Below, in pieces: positions 8,563-17,403 of a DNA stretch of 64,000 bases. The translations under genes and the position numbers were made by a program. A model generated the notes under the pieces. That model was not told the origin of the DNA, ran no database searches, and saw nothing but the letters and a program-made list of their open reading frames with translations. The stretch comes from Paludibacteraceae bacterium (GTDB lineage Bacteria; Bacteroidota; Bacteroidia; Bacteroidales; Paludibacteraceae). Numbering within the stretch: the stretch's first letter is position 1; every line of letters begins with the position of its first letter. The DNA lies in NCBI GenBank assembly GCA_024399495.1, contig JAKSNY010000005.1, positions 1 to 64,000 of the forward strand. The letters are read 5' to 3'.

Positions 8563-10931
8563 TGGATACAAATGAGCTTATACCATTGATAGCGGACGAT
8601 GACACCCGCTACCTTGAAAAGTTAAAAGAGGAGCCGGAGGTTCCCCTTTTGACGTTAAGAAACGTAGTGCTGTTCCCCGGCATTGTGTTGCCTATTAACG
8701 TGGGCAGAAAAAAATCACTGAAACTTGTACGTGAGGTTTTTGAGCGTAACGGCATTATAGGTGCAGTTGCCCAAAAAGACGGAGTGGTGGAGGAACCTAC
8801 AGAGACTGATTTGTTTAATGTAGGTACCATAGCACAGATACTGCGTATATTGGAGATGCCGGATGGCTCCACTACAATAATTCTGCAGGGCAGATGTGCA
8901 TTCACTATAGATGCCATTGTGGCTACAGAACCATATTTTACGGCAAGGGTGAATCCGTTGCCGCAGTCTAATGTAGTACCTAAGACAAAGGAGTTTAAGG
9001 CGTGTCTATCTGCCATTAAGGATGCGGCACAGAAAATTCTGAAACTTAGCGGTGGCTTCCATCAGGATATGATGTTTGCCATAAAGAACATAGACAATGC
9101 ACAATTTCTTGTAAACTTTATATGTGGCAACACCAATATCCCGCTTGCAGAGAAACAGGAATTGCTTGAGGCTCCTACACTTCAGCAGAGGGCTGAACTG
9201 CTTATCAAGGCTCTTACTAAGGAACTGCACCTGCTTGAGATTAAGAACTCCATACAGAACAAGGCTATGGAGAACATAGGCAAGCAGCAACGTGAGTATT
9301 TCCTGCAACAGCAGATGAAAACCATACAAAAGGAACTTGGAGGTACCACACAGGAACAGGATATCAAGAGCATAGAGGAGAAGGCTAAAGGCAAAAAGTG
9401 GGATAAGCAGACTAAGGAGTATGTGGAGAAGGAGATAAAGAAACTGCAGGCTCTCTCATCGGGTGCTCCTGATTATTCCATTCAGCTAAACTATGTGCAG
9501 ACTCTTGTGGATTTGCCTTGGAATGAATATACAGAGGACGATTTTGACCTTAAAAAGGCACAACGCATATTGGATAAGAACCACTACGGACTTGATGATG
9601 TTAAAGACCGTATAATAGAGCATTTGGCTGTGCTTAAACTTAAAGGTGACTTAAAATCCCCGATAATATGCCTATACGGACCTCCGGGGGTTGGCAAGAC
9701 ATCGCTTGGCAAGTCTGTGGCACAGGCATTGGGGCGTAAATATGCACGCATATCGCTTGGCGGCCTGCATGATGAAGCTGAGATACGTGGACACAGACGT
9801 ACCTACATAGGTGCTATGCCTGGGCGTATTATCCAAAATATACTTAAAGTAGGCTCATCTAACCCTGTGTTTATACTTGATGAGATAGATAAGGTGGGGG
9901 CTGACTATAAGGGAGACCCGGCATCGGCGTTACTTGAAGTGCTTGACCCTGAGCAGAATAACTCATTTCACGATAACTATCTTGATATTAACTATGACCT
10001 GTCCAAAGTTCTGTTTATAGCCACAGCAAATACACTTAACACCATATCGCCGGCATTGCTTGACCGTATGGAACTGATAAACATAAGCGGTTACATAGAG
10101 CAGGAAAAAGTGGAGATAGCAAACCGTCACCTTATTCCGCAGGAGTGGAAGAACCACGGAATTACTAAAGAGCAGGCTGAACTGTCTAAAAAATCGGTCT
10201 CTTATATTATTAACCATTATACTAAGGAGTCAGGTGTGCGTGCCTTGGATAAGCAGATAGCAAGCATTGCACGTAAAATAGCCAAGAAGGTGGCAATGGA
10301 GGAGGAGTTTTCCGGTGCCATAGATGAGGCTGAGGTGGTTAAGTTGCTTGGTACTGAAACCTACGATGTGGATAAGCAGGATGATAAACTTAAAGTGGGC
10401 AAGGTGACAGGGCTTGCTTGGACTGCCGTAGGTGGCGTAACACTTGAGATTGAGACCAGCATAAGCCGTAGCAAGACTCCAAGTCTTACTCTTACGGGAA
10501 ATTTGGGAGATGTTATGAAAGAGTCTGCATCGCTTGGCTTGTCTTATATAAAGGCACACACTAAGGAGTTGGGCATTAAGGATAAGTTTTTTGACGATGT
10601 CGCCATTCATATCCATGTGCCGGAGGGGGCTATCCCTAAAGACGGACCATCGGCGGGTATAACCATAGCCACCAGCATTCTCTCTGCCGTTACAGGGCGT
10701 AGGGTAAAGTCTCATATAGCCATGACAGGTGAAATAACTCTGCTTGGTGACGTGCTGCCTGTGGGTGGAATTAAGGAGAAGATTCTTGCCGCCAAACGTG
10801 CAGGTGTAACCACTCTTATACTTTGCAAGGATAACAAGAAGAACATAGATGAGATAAAGCCAATCTATCTGAAAGGACTTAAATTCCACTATGTAAAAGA
10901 CGTTACAGAGGTGTTTAATTTGGTACTATAG
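8562..10931 (+). CDS. lon: ATP-dependent Lon protease
   Basis: A cytosolic hexameric AAA+ protease for damaged and regulatory proteins. It has 789 residues, the full length of the LonA family. The N-terminal substrate domain ([12 protein letters not shown]... from about 28), a central coiled coil ([20 protein letters not shown]), Walker A GPPGVGKT (373-380), Walker [11 protein letters not shown], and the C-terminal protease domain with KDGPSAGIT are all present. The nucleophile is S697 and the partner Lys is K740 in GGIKEK (spacing as in E. coli Lon). It is translationally coupled to pheS by a 1-nt overlap. It is followed at 26 nt by a 28-nt ATGTATG array. Confidence 0.97.
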   Translation: MDTNELIPLIADDDTRYLEKLKEEPEVPLLTLRNVVLFPGIVLPINVGRKKSLKLVREVFERNGIIGAVAQKDGVVEEPTETDLFNVGTIAQILRILEMPDGSTTIILQGRCAFTIDAIVATEPYFTARVNPLPQSNVVPKTKEFKACLSAIKDAAQKILKLSGGFHQDMMFAIKNIDNAQFLVNFICGNTNIPLAEKQELLEAPTLQQRAELLIKALTKELHLLEIKNSIQNKAMENIGKQQREYFLQQQMKTIQKELGGTTQEQDIKSIEEKAKGKKWDKQTKEYVEKEIKKLQALSSGAPDYSIQLNYVQTLVDLPWNEYTEDDFDLKKAQRILDKNHYGLDDVKDRIIEHLAVLKLKGDLKSPIICLYGPPGVGKTSLGKSVAQALGRKYARISLGGLHDEAEIRGHRRTYIGAMPGRIIQNILKVGSSNPVFILDEIDKVGADYKGDPASALLEVLDPEQNNSFHDNYLDINYDLSKVLFIATANTLNTISPALLDRMELINISGYIEQEKVEIANRHLIPQEWKNHGITKEQAELSKKSVSYIINHYTKESGVRALDKQIASIARKIAKKVAMEEEFSGAIDEAEVVKLLGTETYDVDKQDDKLKVGKVTGLAWTAVGGVTLEIETSISRSKTPSLTLTGNLGDVMKESASLGLSYIKAHTKELGIKDKFFDDVAIHIHVPEGAIPKDGPSAGITIATSILSAVTGRRVKSHIAMTGEITLLGDVLPVGGIKEKILAAKRAGVTTLILCKDNKKNIDEIKPIYLKGLKFHYVKDVTEVFNLVL

Positions 10932-10956
10932 TAAATTTTAAGGTTGGTGTGTTATA

Positions 10957-10984
10957 ATGTATGATGTATGATGTATGATGTATG
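10957..10984 (+). repeat. Heptamer array ATGTATG x4 after lon
   Basis: Four perfect ATGTATG units (28 nt) begin 25 nt after the lon stop, in the same orientation as lon. Unlike most copies it lies between convergent genes (lon and the TPR gene), so it cannot serve a downstream start. Confidence 0.9.
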
Positions 10985-10995
10985 ACGCATCACCA

Positions 10996-12795
10996 TTATT
11001 TAGCGTAGCGTTTCATTACGTTGTATGCTCCATATAGTCCAAGTTCACCCGCTTTGCTGAGGTCCTTACGGGCCTCTTCTTTTTTGCCTTGTGAGATGTA
11101 GATTAATGCTCTGTTATAGTAAGCCTCTGCCATACCGCTATACTGCTCTATAGCCTTGGTGTAGTATATTATGGCAGAGTTAAAGTCTTTTGCCACCATA
11201 TATACAAATCCTATATTATATAGTGCATACACTATAGTGTTATCTAACTGATATGCCATAGTAAGGTCATTTATGGCAGATATACAGTCTGATACCATAA
11301 CTTGCCCGCCGTTTGCAACCTTGTCTTTAAGTTCTATGCTTTTCTCACTGCCACGGTTAAAGAAACACATTGGCTCTGTGCAAACCACTGTGGTGCCGCC
11401 AAAATCAATCTTGGTCTTGACGTTATCAAGCAGGCAGAAACTAAGTTTGTCTGTAAGTTGCATGTTAGCCTTGTCTATATCTATATGGTGCAGTTGTCTG
11501 CGGTAAGTTTTGGCGGTGGAGTCTGCCACAGCCACTACAAAACAAGGAAGCGGAATAATGTCTATATCCTTATCCTGTACATGTCCACGCATCTCATTCT
11601 TATACTTTTCTGCAGTACTGCCGTTAAGGTTCTGCACAATGGCACGAGCCTCTTTTGTAGGCTCTAACTCTGTGTCGTCTCCTTGGCGTTGCTTACGCTT
11701 GCCGCTCTTAATGTCCTGTTCTATTTGGGCTGCATCAAAATAGTCTTTTTCTGCACCTTTTGTGTCTTTGAGTTTTTTCTTCACATCACCTCTACCCATA
11801 TAAGCTGGAACAAAATCGGGGTATTTCTTTATAACAGTATTGAAATCTGCAAGAGCCTCTTTATATTCACCAACTTTATAGTGGAGTATTGCACGCTGGA
11901 AATATGCTGCAAAATTGTTTGGTTCCAGAGCAAGGCTTACAGAAAAATCATCTATGGAGTTGTTTATATCGCCTATTTCCGCCTTTAAGATGGCACGGTT
12001 ATAGTAGGCGTTTGCGTTTTTATTATCAAGTTTTATAGATTCGTCAAAGTCTGTCAGAGCACCTTTCAGGTCATTAAGTTCCATCTTGATAATAGCACGA
12101 TTTACAAGAAAATCACCACGAAACCCGTTGCATTTTACAGCCTTGTTAAGGTCTTCCAGAGCGCCTTTAAAATCTTTTTTCTCATAACGCAACATACCGC
12201 GTATGGCATACCCCATCTCTCTATCGGAGTTATATTTTATACCTGTATCAAGTACGCTCTCCGCCCTTACGGTATCTTTTTTCATAAGAAGCACTTGGGT
12301 AAGCAGTATGTAGGTATCGGCGTAATGGGGAAATTTCTCAATGGTAGCCATTCCTTCATTGTATGCATCATCTATTTTATTTTGTTGTAACAGGTTCTCT
12401 ATAAGTACTATGTGAACTTCTTTGTTCTCAGGGTCAAATTCCAATGCTTTACGCAAATCATCTGACGATGAGTCTATATCCTTAATATATCTTTTGGCGT
12501 AACCTCTAAGGTAATAGACCTTAGATAGGAACGGATTTATCTCAAGGGCTGAGTTGCAATCGGCGATGCAACCACTGTAGTCCTCAAGATAGAGTTTTGC
12601 AATGGCACGGAAAAAGTATGGGTCTGTAAGATGTGGTTTTGCCTCTATAACCTGATTAAAATAGCCTATTGACACCACATAATCTTCAAAGTAGAGGGCA
12701 TTACGCCCCATATCCAGCAATCGGTCTGCATTGATTTGTGCCATAGCAAGCAAACTAATGCAAAATAAAAGTATGGATGTAGCCACTTTTTTCAT
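10996..12795 (-). CDS. Exported tetratricopeptide-repeat protein
   Basis: 599 residues with a cleavable signal peptide (MKKVATSILLFCISLLAMAQ). TPR units follow from about residue 22 to 370 (patterns such as AYYNRAILKAEIGDINNSIDDFSVSLALEP and AYMGRGDVKKKLKDTKGAEKDY). There is then a basic/acidic linker, a beta-rich region around 410-500, and two more TPRs at the C-terminus. It probably acts in the periplasm or at the outer membrane as a scaffold. No partner is encoded next to it. The specific role is unknown. Confidence 0.85.
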   Translation of the reverse strand: MKKVATSILLFCISLLAMAQINADRLLDMGRNALYFEDYVVSIGYFNQVIEAKPHLTDPYFFRAIAKLYLEDYSGCIADCNSALEINPFLSKVYYLRGYAKRYIKDIDSSSDDLRKALEFDPENKEVHIVLIENLLQQNKIDDAYNEGMATIEKFPHYADTYILLTQVLLMKKDTVRAESVLDTGIKYNSDREMGYAIRGMLRYEKKDFKGALEDLNKAVKCNGFRGDFLVNRAIIKMELNDLKGALTDFDESIKLDNKNANAYYNRAILKAEIGDINNSIDDFSVSLALEPNNFAAYFQRAILHYKVGEYKEALADFNTVIKKYPDFVPAYMGRGDVKKKLKDTKGAEKDYFDAAQIEQDIKSGKRKQRQGDDTELEPTKEARAIVQNLNGSTAEKYKNEMRGHVQDKDIDIIPLPCFVVAVADSTAKTYRRQLHHIDIDKANMQLTDKLSFCLLDNVKTKIDFGGTTVVCTEPMCFFNRGSEKSIELKDKVANGGQVMVSDCISAINDLTMAYQLDNTIVYALYNIGFVYMVAKDFNSAIIYYTKAIEQYSGMAEAYYNRALIYISQGKKEEARKDLSKAGELGLYGAYNVMKRYAK

Positions 12796-12803
12796 TCTAA
12801 GGG

Positions 12804-12811
12804 CAAAGGTA
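12804..12811 (-). promoter_or_regulatory. -7 element of the TPR gene, very close to the start
   Basis: Minus-strand TACCTTTG ends only 8 nt upstream of the ATG, implying a nearly leaderless transcript if it is used. No clear -33 element was seen. Confidence 0.4.
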
Positions 12812-12839
12812 AGAATATTTAATTATTTTTGCTTAAATC

Positions 12840-12870
12840 TTTGTAGAAAAAGAGGAATTATATAACTTTG
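12840..12870 (+). promoter_or_regulatory. Promoter of the DUF4494 gene
   Basis: TTTG (12840-12843), a 19-nt spacer and TAACTTTG (12863-12870) match the phylum consensus. The leader then carries the motif at 12898-12918 that recurs near feoB. Confidence 0.7.
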
Positions 12871-12897
12871 TAGTGTAAAAATATGAAATATAAAAAT

Positions 12898-12918
12898 ACT
12901 AATAAATAGAACCTACCT
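12898..12918 (+). repeat. Short motif shared with 62442-62462
   Basis: The 21-nt stretch starting ACTAATAAATAGAACC recurs at 62442 with one change, and similarity extends into the A/T-rich sequence upstream. Here it forms the 5' leader of the DUF4494 gene. Confidence 0.6.
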
Positions 12919-12925
12919 ATAGATT

Positions 12926-13396
12926 ATGGCTAAGTTTTTTGAATGTAAAATCCGCTATGAGAAGCAGATTACAGACCCCAATGATAAGGATTGTGGTAAA
13001 CTGAAAAAAGTTAATGAAGTGTATCTTGTTGATGCTCTTAGTTTTACAGAGGCAGAGGCAAGGATTGTAAAAGAAGTTGCACAGTACATTAAGGGTGAAT
13101 ACACCATTACAAACATTAAGCAGGCAAGGATTGCGGAGCTTATCTTTAAGGACGATGACCTGTGCGAGAATTGGTTTACGGTAAAGATTAAGATTGTGGT
13201 GGTGGATGAGGAACGTGGAACAGAACGCCTTGTACCTCAGACACTTTTAGTGCGTGCAGAGAGTGTTGAAGATGCTCTTAAACGCTTTAAGGAAGCATTT
13301 AAGGATTCTATGAGTGATTTTACCATTACAAGTATTGCATCCAGTCCAATACTTGAATATTACAAATATGTAACAGATTCCGCTGTAGAAAAATAA
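12926..13396 (+). CDS. DUF4494 domain protein
   Basis: 156 residues matching the Bacteroidales-specific DUF4494 family, which starts with a pattern like FFECKIRYEK and has EVYLVDALSFTEAEARI and ITNIKQARIAELIF. There is no signal peptide, membrane segment or recognisable catalytic motif, so it should be a small cytosolic alpha/beta protein. It has its own promoter and lies 9 nt before prfC, so the two are probably co-transcribed. The function is unknown. Confidence 0.85.
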   Translation: MAKFFECKIRYEKQITDPNDKDCGKLKKVNEVYLVDALSFTEAEARIVKEVAQYIKGEYTITNIKQARIAELIFKDDDLCENWFTVKIKIVVVDEERGTERLVPQTLLVRAESVEDALKRFKEAFKDSMSDFTITSIASSPILEYYKYVTDSAVEK

Positions 13397-13405
13397 CCTA
13401 AGATT

Positions 13406-14983
13406 ATGACTTTAGCGGAAGAGATAAAACGTAGGCGTACATTTGCCATTATTTCCCACCCCGATGCGGGAAAAACCACACTTACAGAGAAACTGCTGCT
13501 TTTTGGTGGTGCAATTCATGTGGCAGGAGCGGTAAAGAGCAATAAAATAAAGAAGACAGCTACATCGGACTGGATGGAGATAGAGAAACAGAGAGGTATC
13601 TCTGTTGCCACATCTGTTATGGGATTTGAGTATCGGGATTTCAAAATAAATATTCTGGATACCCCTGGTCACCAAGACTTTGCAGAAGATACTTTCCGCA
13701 CCCTTACGGCGGTTGACAGCGTAATTATAGTTATAGATTCAGCAAAAGGTGTAGAAACTCAGACCCGTAAGCTTATGCAGGTTTGCCGTATGCGTAAGAC
13801 CCCTGTTATGGTGTTTATGAACAAGATGGACCGAGAGGGGCGTGACCCTTTTGACATTATGGACGAGGTTGAGGCAGAACTTGGCATAAAAGTTAGACCT
13901 CTTAGCTGGCCTATAAATATGGGGCAGAACTTCAAAGGGGTGTATAATATATACAAAGAGGATTTAAACCTTTACACCCCCAACAAGCAGACCGTTTCAG
14001 AGACTATTGAATTCAAAGATTTGAACAGCAAGGAGTTAGAAGGCTATATAGGAGAAAAGGATGCCGCCAAACTGCGTGAGGATTTAGACCTTATTCAAGG
14101 TGTATATAATCCGTTTAATGTTGATGAGTATCTGAGTGGAGACCTGGCTCCTGTTTTCTTTGGCAGTGCATTGAACACTTTTGGAGTAAAGGAGTTGCTT
14201 GACTGTTTTGTTGAGATTGCCCCAAGCCCAAGAGCGGTGGAGGCAATAGAGCGTAAGGTAGAACCTATGGAACAGGCTTTCTCCGGGTTTGTGTTCAAGA
14301 TACATGCCAATATGGACCCTAATCACCGTTCCTGTATAGCGTTTGTCAAGGTTTGCAGCGGTAAGTTTGAGCGTAATGTAAACTACAAGCATGTAAGGTT
14401 TAACCGCCTTATGAAATTTGCCGCCCCTACAGCCTTTATGGCTCAGCGTAAGGAGACCGTAGATGAAGCGTATGCCGGCGATATTGTGGGCTTGCCCGAT
14501 AACGGTAACTTTAAGATTGGCGACAGCCTCTCATCGGGTGAGGATATTCACTTTAAGGGGTTGCCAAGTTTCTCGCCAGAGATGTTCCAATACATAGAGA
14601 ATGCTGACCCTATGAAACAGAAACAACTGCAAAAGGGTATAGACCAACTTATGGACGAGGGTGTGGCTCAGCTATTTGTAAATCAGTTTAACGGACGTAA
14701 GATTGTAGGCACAGTGGGGCAACTTCAGTTTGAGGTTATTCAGTACCGTCTGCTGCATGAATATAACGCCCAATGCCGTTGGGAGCCTATCCGTCTCTAC
14801 AAGGCGTGCTGGATAGAGAGTGATGACGCTGCTGAACTTGAGAATTTTAAGAAACGTAAATATCAGTATATGGCTAAGGATAAGGAGAACCGCGATGTGT
14901 TCCTTGCAGACTCAGCCTATATGCTGCAAATGGCACAGGAGGACTTTAAGAATATTAGGTTCCATTTCTCATCAGAGTTTTAA
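13406..14983 (+). CDS. prfC: Peptide chain release factor 3
   Basis: A translational GTPase that recycles RF1/RF2 from the ribosome after peptide release. The 525 residues fit the family. The GTPase motifs are SHPDAGKTT (G1, about 17-25), a switch I region with [19 protein letters not shown] (G3), NKMDRE (G4) and the later EF-Tu-like domains 2 and 3 ([17 protein letters not shown]-like sequence, [12 protein letters not shown]). It follows the DUF4494 gene. Its 3' flank carries a truncated repeat (14990-15020) and an ATGTATG array. Confidence 0.96.
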   Translation: MTLAEEIKRRRTFAIISHPDAGKTTLTEKLLLFGGAIHVAGAVKSNKIKKTATSDWMEIEKQRGISVATSVMGFEYRDFKINILDTPGHQDFAEDTFRTLTAVDSVIIVIDSAKGVETQTRKLMQVCRMRKTPVMVFMNKMDREGRDPFDIMDEVEAELGIKVRPLSWPINMGQNFKGVYNIYKEDLNLYTPNKQTVSETIEFKDLNSKELEGYIGEKDAAKLREDLDLIQGVYNPFNVDEYLSGDLAPVFFGSALNTFGVKELLDCFVEIAPSPRAVEAIERKVEPMEQAFSGFVFKIHANMDPNHRSCIAFVKVCSGKFERNVNYKHVRFNRLMKFAAPTAFMAQRKETVDEAYAGDIVGLPDNGNFKIGDSLSSGEDIHFKGLPSFSPEMFQYIENADPMKQKQLQKGIDQLMDEGVAQLFVNQFNGRKIVGTVGQLQFEVIQYRLLHEYNAQCRWEPIRLYKACWIESDDAAELENFKKRKYQYMAKDKENRDVFLADSAYMLQMAQEDFKNIRFHFSSEF

Positions 14984-14989
14984 TTCTCT

Positions 14990-15020
14990 CGTCATTTTGA
15001 GTGTTAGCGAAAAATCTCAT
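14990..15020 (+). repeat. Truncated REP-like repeat (CGTCATTTTGAG...)
   Basis: CGTCATTTTGAG followed by a GCGA/AAAATCT segment corresponds to the left half of the complete copy at 40819-40878. It follows the prfC stop at 6 nt. Confidence 0.55.
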
Positions 15021-15024
15021 AATA

Positions 15025-15052
15025 ATGTATGATGTATAATGTATGATGTATG
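15025..15052 (+). repeat. Heptamer array ATGTATG x4 before the S1 protein gene
   Basis: Four units, the second being ATGTATA. The array overlaps the first possible start codon (15043) of the next gene. Confidence 0.9.
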
Positions 15053-15063
15053 AGGGACAAGGT

Positions 15064-15897
15064 ATGCAAATAGGGAAGACTCAAATATTAAAAGTAAACC
15101 GACATGCTGAGGCAGGGGTGTATTTAGCGGATGCGAATGGCACTGAAATTTTATTGCCAAACAGGTATGTGCCTGAAATCTGCCATATAGGAGACACATT
15201 GGAGGTGTTTGTCTATACCGATGGAGAAGACCGCCCTATAGCCACTACCGTTAAGCCATTCGCAGAAATTGGGCAATTTGCGTTGATGACAGTCAAGCAA
15301 ATTACTGATTTTGGTGCGTTCCTTGATTGGGGTATTATGAAAGACCTGCTTGTTCCGTTCAGTGAACAGCGTGGAGACCTGAAAGAGGGCGACAAGGTGT
15401 TTGTATATGTGTATGAAGATGGTGTCACCCATAGGGTGTGTGCATCGGCAAGGTGGGAGAAATTCACTAACTCCGATGTAACCTCACTCAATGCTAAAGA
15501 CAAGGTCTCTCTAACGGTGGCTTCCAAAACGGAGTTAGGCTACAAGGTTGTAATAAACGGAGAGTTTAAGGGGCTGATATTCAGCAGCGATGTGTTTAAG
15601 CCACTGCATATAGGAGATAAGACAGAGGGGTACATAGAAAAGGTAAGGGAAGACGGTAAGGTTGATGTACGCCTAAAACAGAATGGATATGGAGCCATAA
15701 GTGCTGAGGCGGAAAAGATTTTGGATAAACTTAAGTCAGAAGGAGGCTTTATTCCTGTAACGGACAAGAGTGAACCTGAACTGATATACAGTCTTTTTGG
15801 CATCAGCAAAAAGACCTACAAAAAAGCAGTTGGAGACCTGTACAAACGTAGAATGATTGCCATACTATACAATGGAATAAAACTCCTACGAAGTTAA
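15064..15897 (+). CDS. S1 RNA-binding domain protein, CvfB-like
   Basis: 277 residues from MQIGKTQILKV. An in-frame ATG at 15043 lies inside the repeat array and would add 7 residues (MMYEGQG), so the later ATG is preferred. It has S1/OB-type repeats: VNRHAEAGVYLADANGTEILLPNRYVP near the start and MTVKQITDFGAFLDWGIMKDLLVPFSEQ around 80-107. A C-terminal winged-helix-like part follows (LIYSLFGISKKTYKKAVGDLYKRRMI). This order matches CvfB-type RNA-binding proteins. It is probably cytosolic and an RNA-level regulator. It sits in a run of translation and DNA-repair genes joined by short repeat linkers. Confidence 0.85.
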   Translation: MQIGKTQILKVNRHAEAGVYLADANGTEILLPNRYVPEICHIGDTLEVFVYTDGEDRPIATTVKPFAEIGQFALMTVKQITDFGAFLDWGIMKDLLVPFSEQRGDLKEGDKVFVYVYEDGVTHRVCASARWEKFTNSDVTSLNAKDKVSLTVASKTELGYKVVINGEFKGLIFSSDVFKPLHIGDKTEGYIEKVREDGKVDVRLKQNGYGAISAEAEKILDKLKSEGGFIPVTDKSEPELIYSLFGISKKTYKKAVGDLYKRRMIAILYNGIKLLRS

Positions 15898-15910
15898 TGT
15901 ATGATGTGTA
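15897..15910 (+). repeat. Short ATGTATG-type array, 2 units, overlapping the S1 gene stop
   Basis: ATGTATG followed by a degenerate ATGTGTA starts on the last base of the stop codon of the S1 gene. It is the shortest copy of this linker family in the window. Confidence 0.6.
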
Positions 15911-15937
15911 ATCCAAAGGATGTCTTAAAGATTAGAT

Positions 15938-17092
15938 ATGACGTACATCTCGTTATCTCAACTGAATATTGCTGTAGGCTCACTTATTGAGGGTGGGTTT
16001 GATGAGGAGTTGTGGATTGTGGCGGAGATAAACAGTATGCAGAACCGTGGGCACTGCTACTTGGAATTAGTGGAGAAATCAGATGTTACGGACACTATTG
16101 TAGCCAAAGCCACTGCCATTATTTGGCATAATGTATATGCAGGTTTGGCTGCAAAATTCGCAACTGCTACAGCCACTCCGTTGCGTACAGGAATAAATGT
16201 GCTTGTAAGGGTGCGTCCCACATTCCACCCACTTTATGGTTACTCTCTGAATATAACAGACATAGACCCCTCATACACTGCCGGCGATGTGGCAATGAGG
16301 CGGTCTGCAGTAATAAACAAACTTAAGAGTGAGGGTGTTTTTGACTGCAATAAGGAGTTGCAGGTTCCCACTGTGATAAAAAGAGTGGCGGTTATATCAT
16401 CATCGGGAGCGGCAGGGTATGGTGATTTTATAAATCAAATTACAAACAATCAGTATGGTTTTGCTTATAGCATAACGCTTTTTGAGGCTATAATGCAGGG
16501 AGACAGTGCTGAGGAGTCCATTATAAATGCGTTAGACAGTGCGGCAGAGCAGTCAGATAAGTTTGATGTGGTGACAATTATACGTGGCGGTGGTGCGGTG
16601 TCTGATTTAAGTTGCTATGATTCTTATAATTTAGCCTATCATATAACTCAATTTCCACTACCCGTAATTACAGGAATAGGGCATAATAGAGATGTATCTG
16701 TGGCAGATGAGGTTAGTTGTCTTAACCTAAAGACCCCTACGGCGGTGGCGGCTTACATAGTGGAGTGCAGTGTTGTTGCTGCTGAGAGACTCAATGTTTT
16801 GGCGGGAAACCTTGTAGAGTATGTAAAAGCCTACATTGCACAGCATAAGACAAAATTGGATGTAATGACGGCAGAGATTGGTAACAGTGCTTGCAGACTG
16901 ATAGAGAACCATAAACATAGGCTTGATATGGCACAGCAGTTGCTGGAACTGTCATCGCCGTTACATGTATTGCAAAAAGGTTACACAATGACCCTGAAAA
17001 ACGGCGTGCCTATAACAGCAACGGATATTAAAGCGGGCGATAGGATAGAGACAGTATTTAAAGATGGAAAGATTATATCAACTGTAAGTTGA
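15938..17092 (+). CDS. xseA: Exodeoxyribonuclease VII large subunit
   Basis: The catalytic subunit of ExoVII, which degrades single-stranded DNA to oligonucleotides. The 384 residues include an N-terminal OB-fold (about 1-105; GHCYLELVEKS) and the conserved core with RVAVISSSGAAGYGDF, TIIRGGGAVSDLSCYDSYNLA and PVITGIGHNRDVSVADEVS. A helical C-terminal region follows. It is slightly short for the family (about 400-450). xseB follows at 69 nt, separated by two different heptamer arrays. Confidence 0.95.
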   Translation: MTYISLSQLNIAVGSLIEGGFDEELWIVAEINSMQNRGHCYLELVEKSDVTDTIVAKATAIIWHNVYAGLAAKFATATATPLRTGINVLVRVRPTFHPLYGYSLNITDIDPSYTAGDVAMRRSAVINKLKSEGVFDCNKELQVPTVIKRVAVISSSGAAGYGDFINQITNNQYGFAYSITLFEAIMQGDSAEESIINALDSAAEQSDKFDVVTIIRGGGAVSDLSCYDSYNLAYHITQFPLPVITGIGHNRDVSVADEVSCLNLKTPTAVAAYIVECSVVAAERLNVLAGNLVEYVKAYIAQHKTKLDVMTAEIGNSACRLIENHKHRLDMAQQLLELSSPLHVLQKGYTMTLKNGVPITATDIKAGDRIETVFKDGKIISTVS

Positions 17093-17094
17093 TG

Positions 17095-17122
17095 ATGTAT
17101 AATGTATGATGTATGATGTATG
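17095..17122 (+). repeat. Heptamer array ATGTATG x4 between xseA and xseB
   Basis: One ATGTATA unit and three ATGTATG units start 2 nt after the xseA stop codon. The last ATG (17120) opens an in-frame extension into xseB that runs through the next array. Confidence 0.9.
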
Positions 17123-17132
17123 AAAAATTTTT

Positions 17133-17160
17133 CAACTTTCAACTTTCAACTTTCAACTAA
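17133..17160 (+). repeat. Heptamer array CAACTTT x4 before xseB
   Basis: Three CAACTTT units and one CAACTAA (28 nt) end 1 nt before the xseB ATG. Together with the preceding array it fills almost the whole xseA-xseB junction. Confidence 0.9.
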
Positions 17161-17161
17161 T

Positions 17162-17338
17162 ATGACTTACGATTCAGCACTAAAACAACTTGAGTACATT
17201 CTTAATGAGGTTAAGGGTGGAGATTTGCCATTGGGGCAATTGACCTCAAAAATTAAGGAGGCGCAAGAACTTGTAGCCTTTTGCCGTGCATACCTGACTA
17301 AGACCGAAAAAGAGGTTGAAACACTTGTTGGAAAATAA
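17162..17338 (+). CDS. xseB: Exodeoxyribonuclease VII small subunit
   Basis: 58 residues (MTYDSALKQLEYILNEVKGG...), the usual small helical XseB with LEYILNEVKGGDLPLGQLTSKIKEAQELVAFC. It binds XseA to form ExoVII. The ATG at 17162 is chosen. The upstream in-frame ATG at 17120 belongs to a repeat array and would add a 14-residue, repeat-encoded leader. Co-transcribed with xseA. Confidence 0.93.
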   Translation: MTYDSALKQLEYILNEVKGGDLPLGQLTSKIKEAQELVAFCRAYLTKTEKEVETLVGK

Positions 17339-17403
17339 TGTTGCATAAATAAAAAAAAACACTTATTTTAGCAGTCTAATTATTTTGTATGGAGCAAATA
17401 ATA

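Noticed and set aside
10957-10984. Could the short tandem arrays be CRISPR?
   Set aside because: Units are 7-8 nt, directly abutting, with no spacers and no cas genes in the window.
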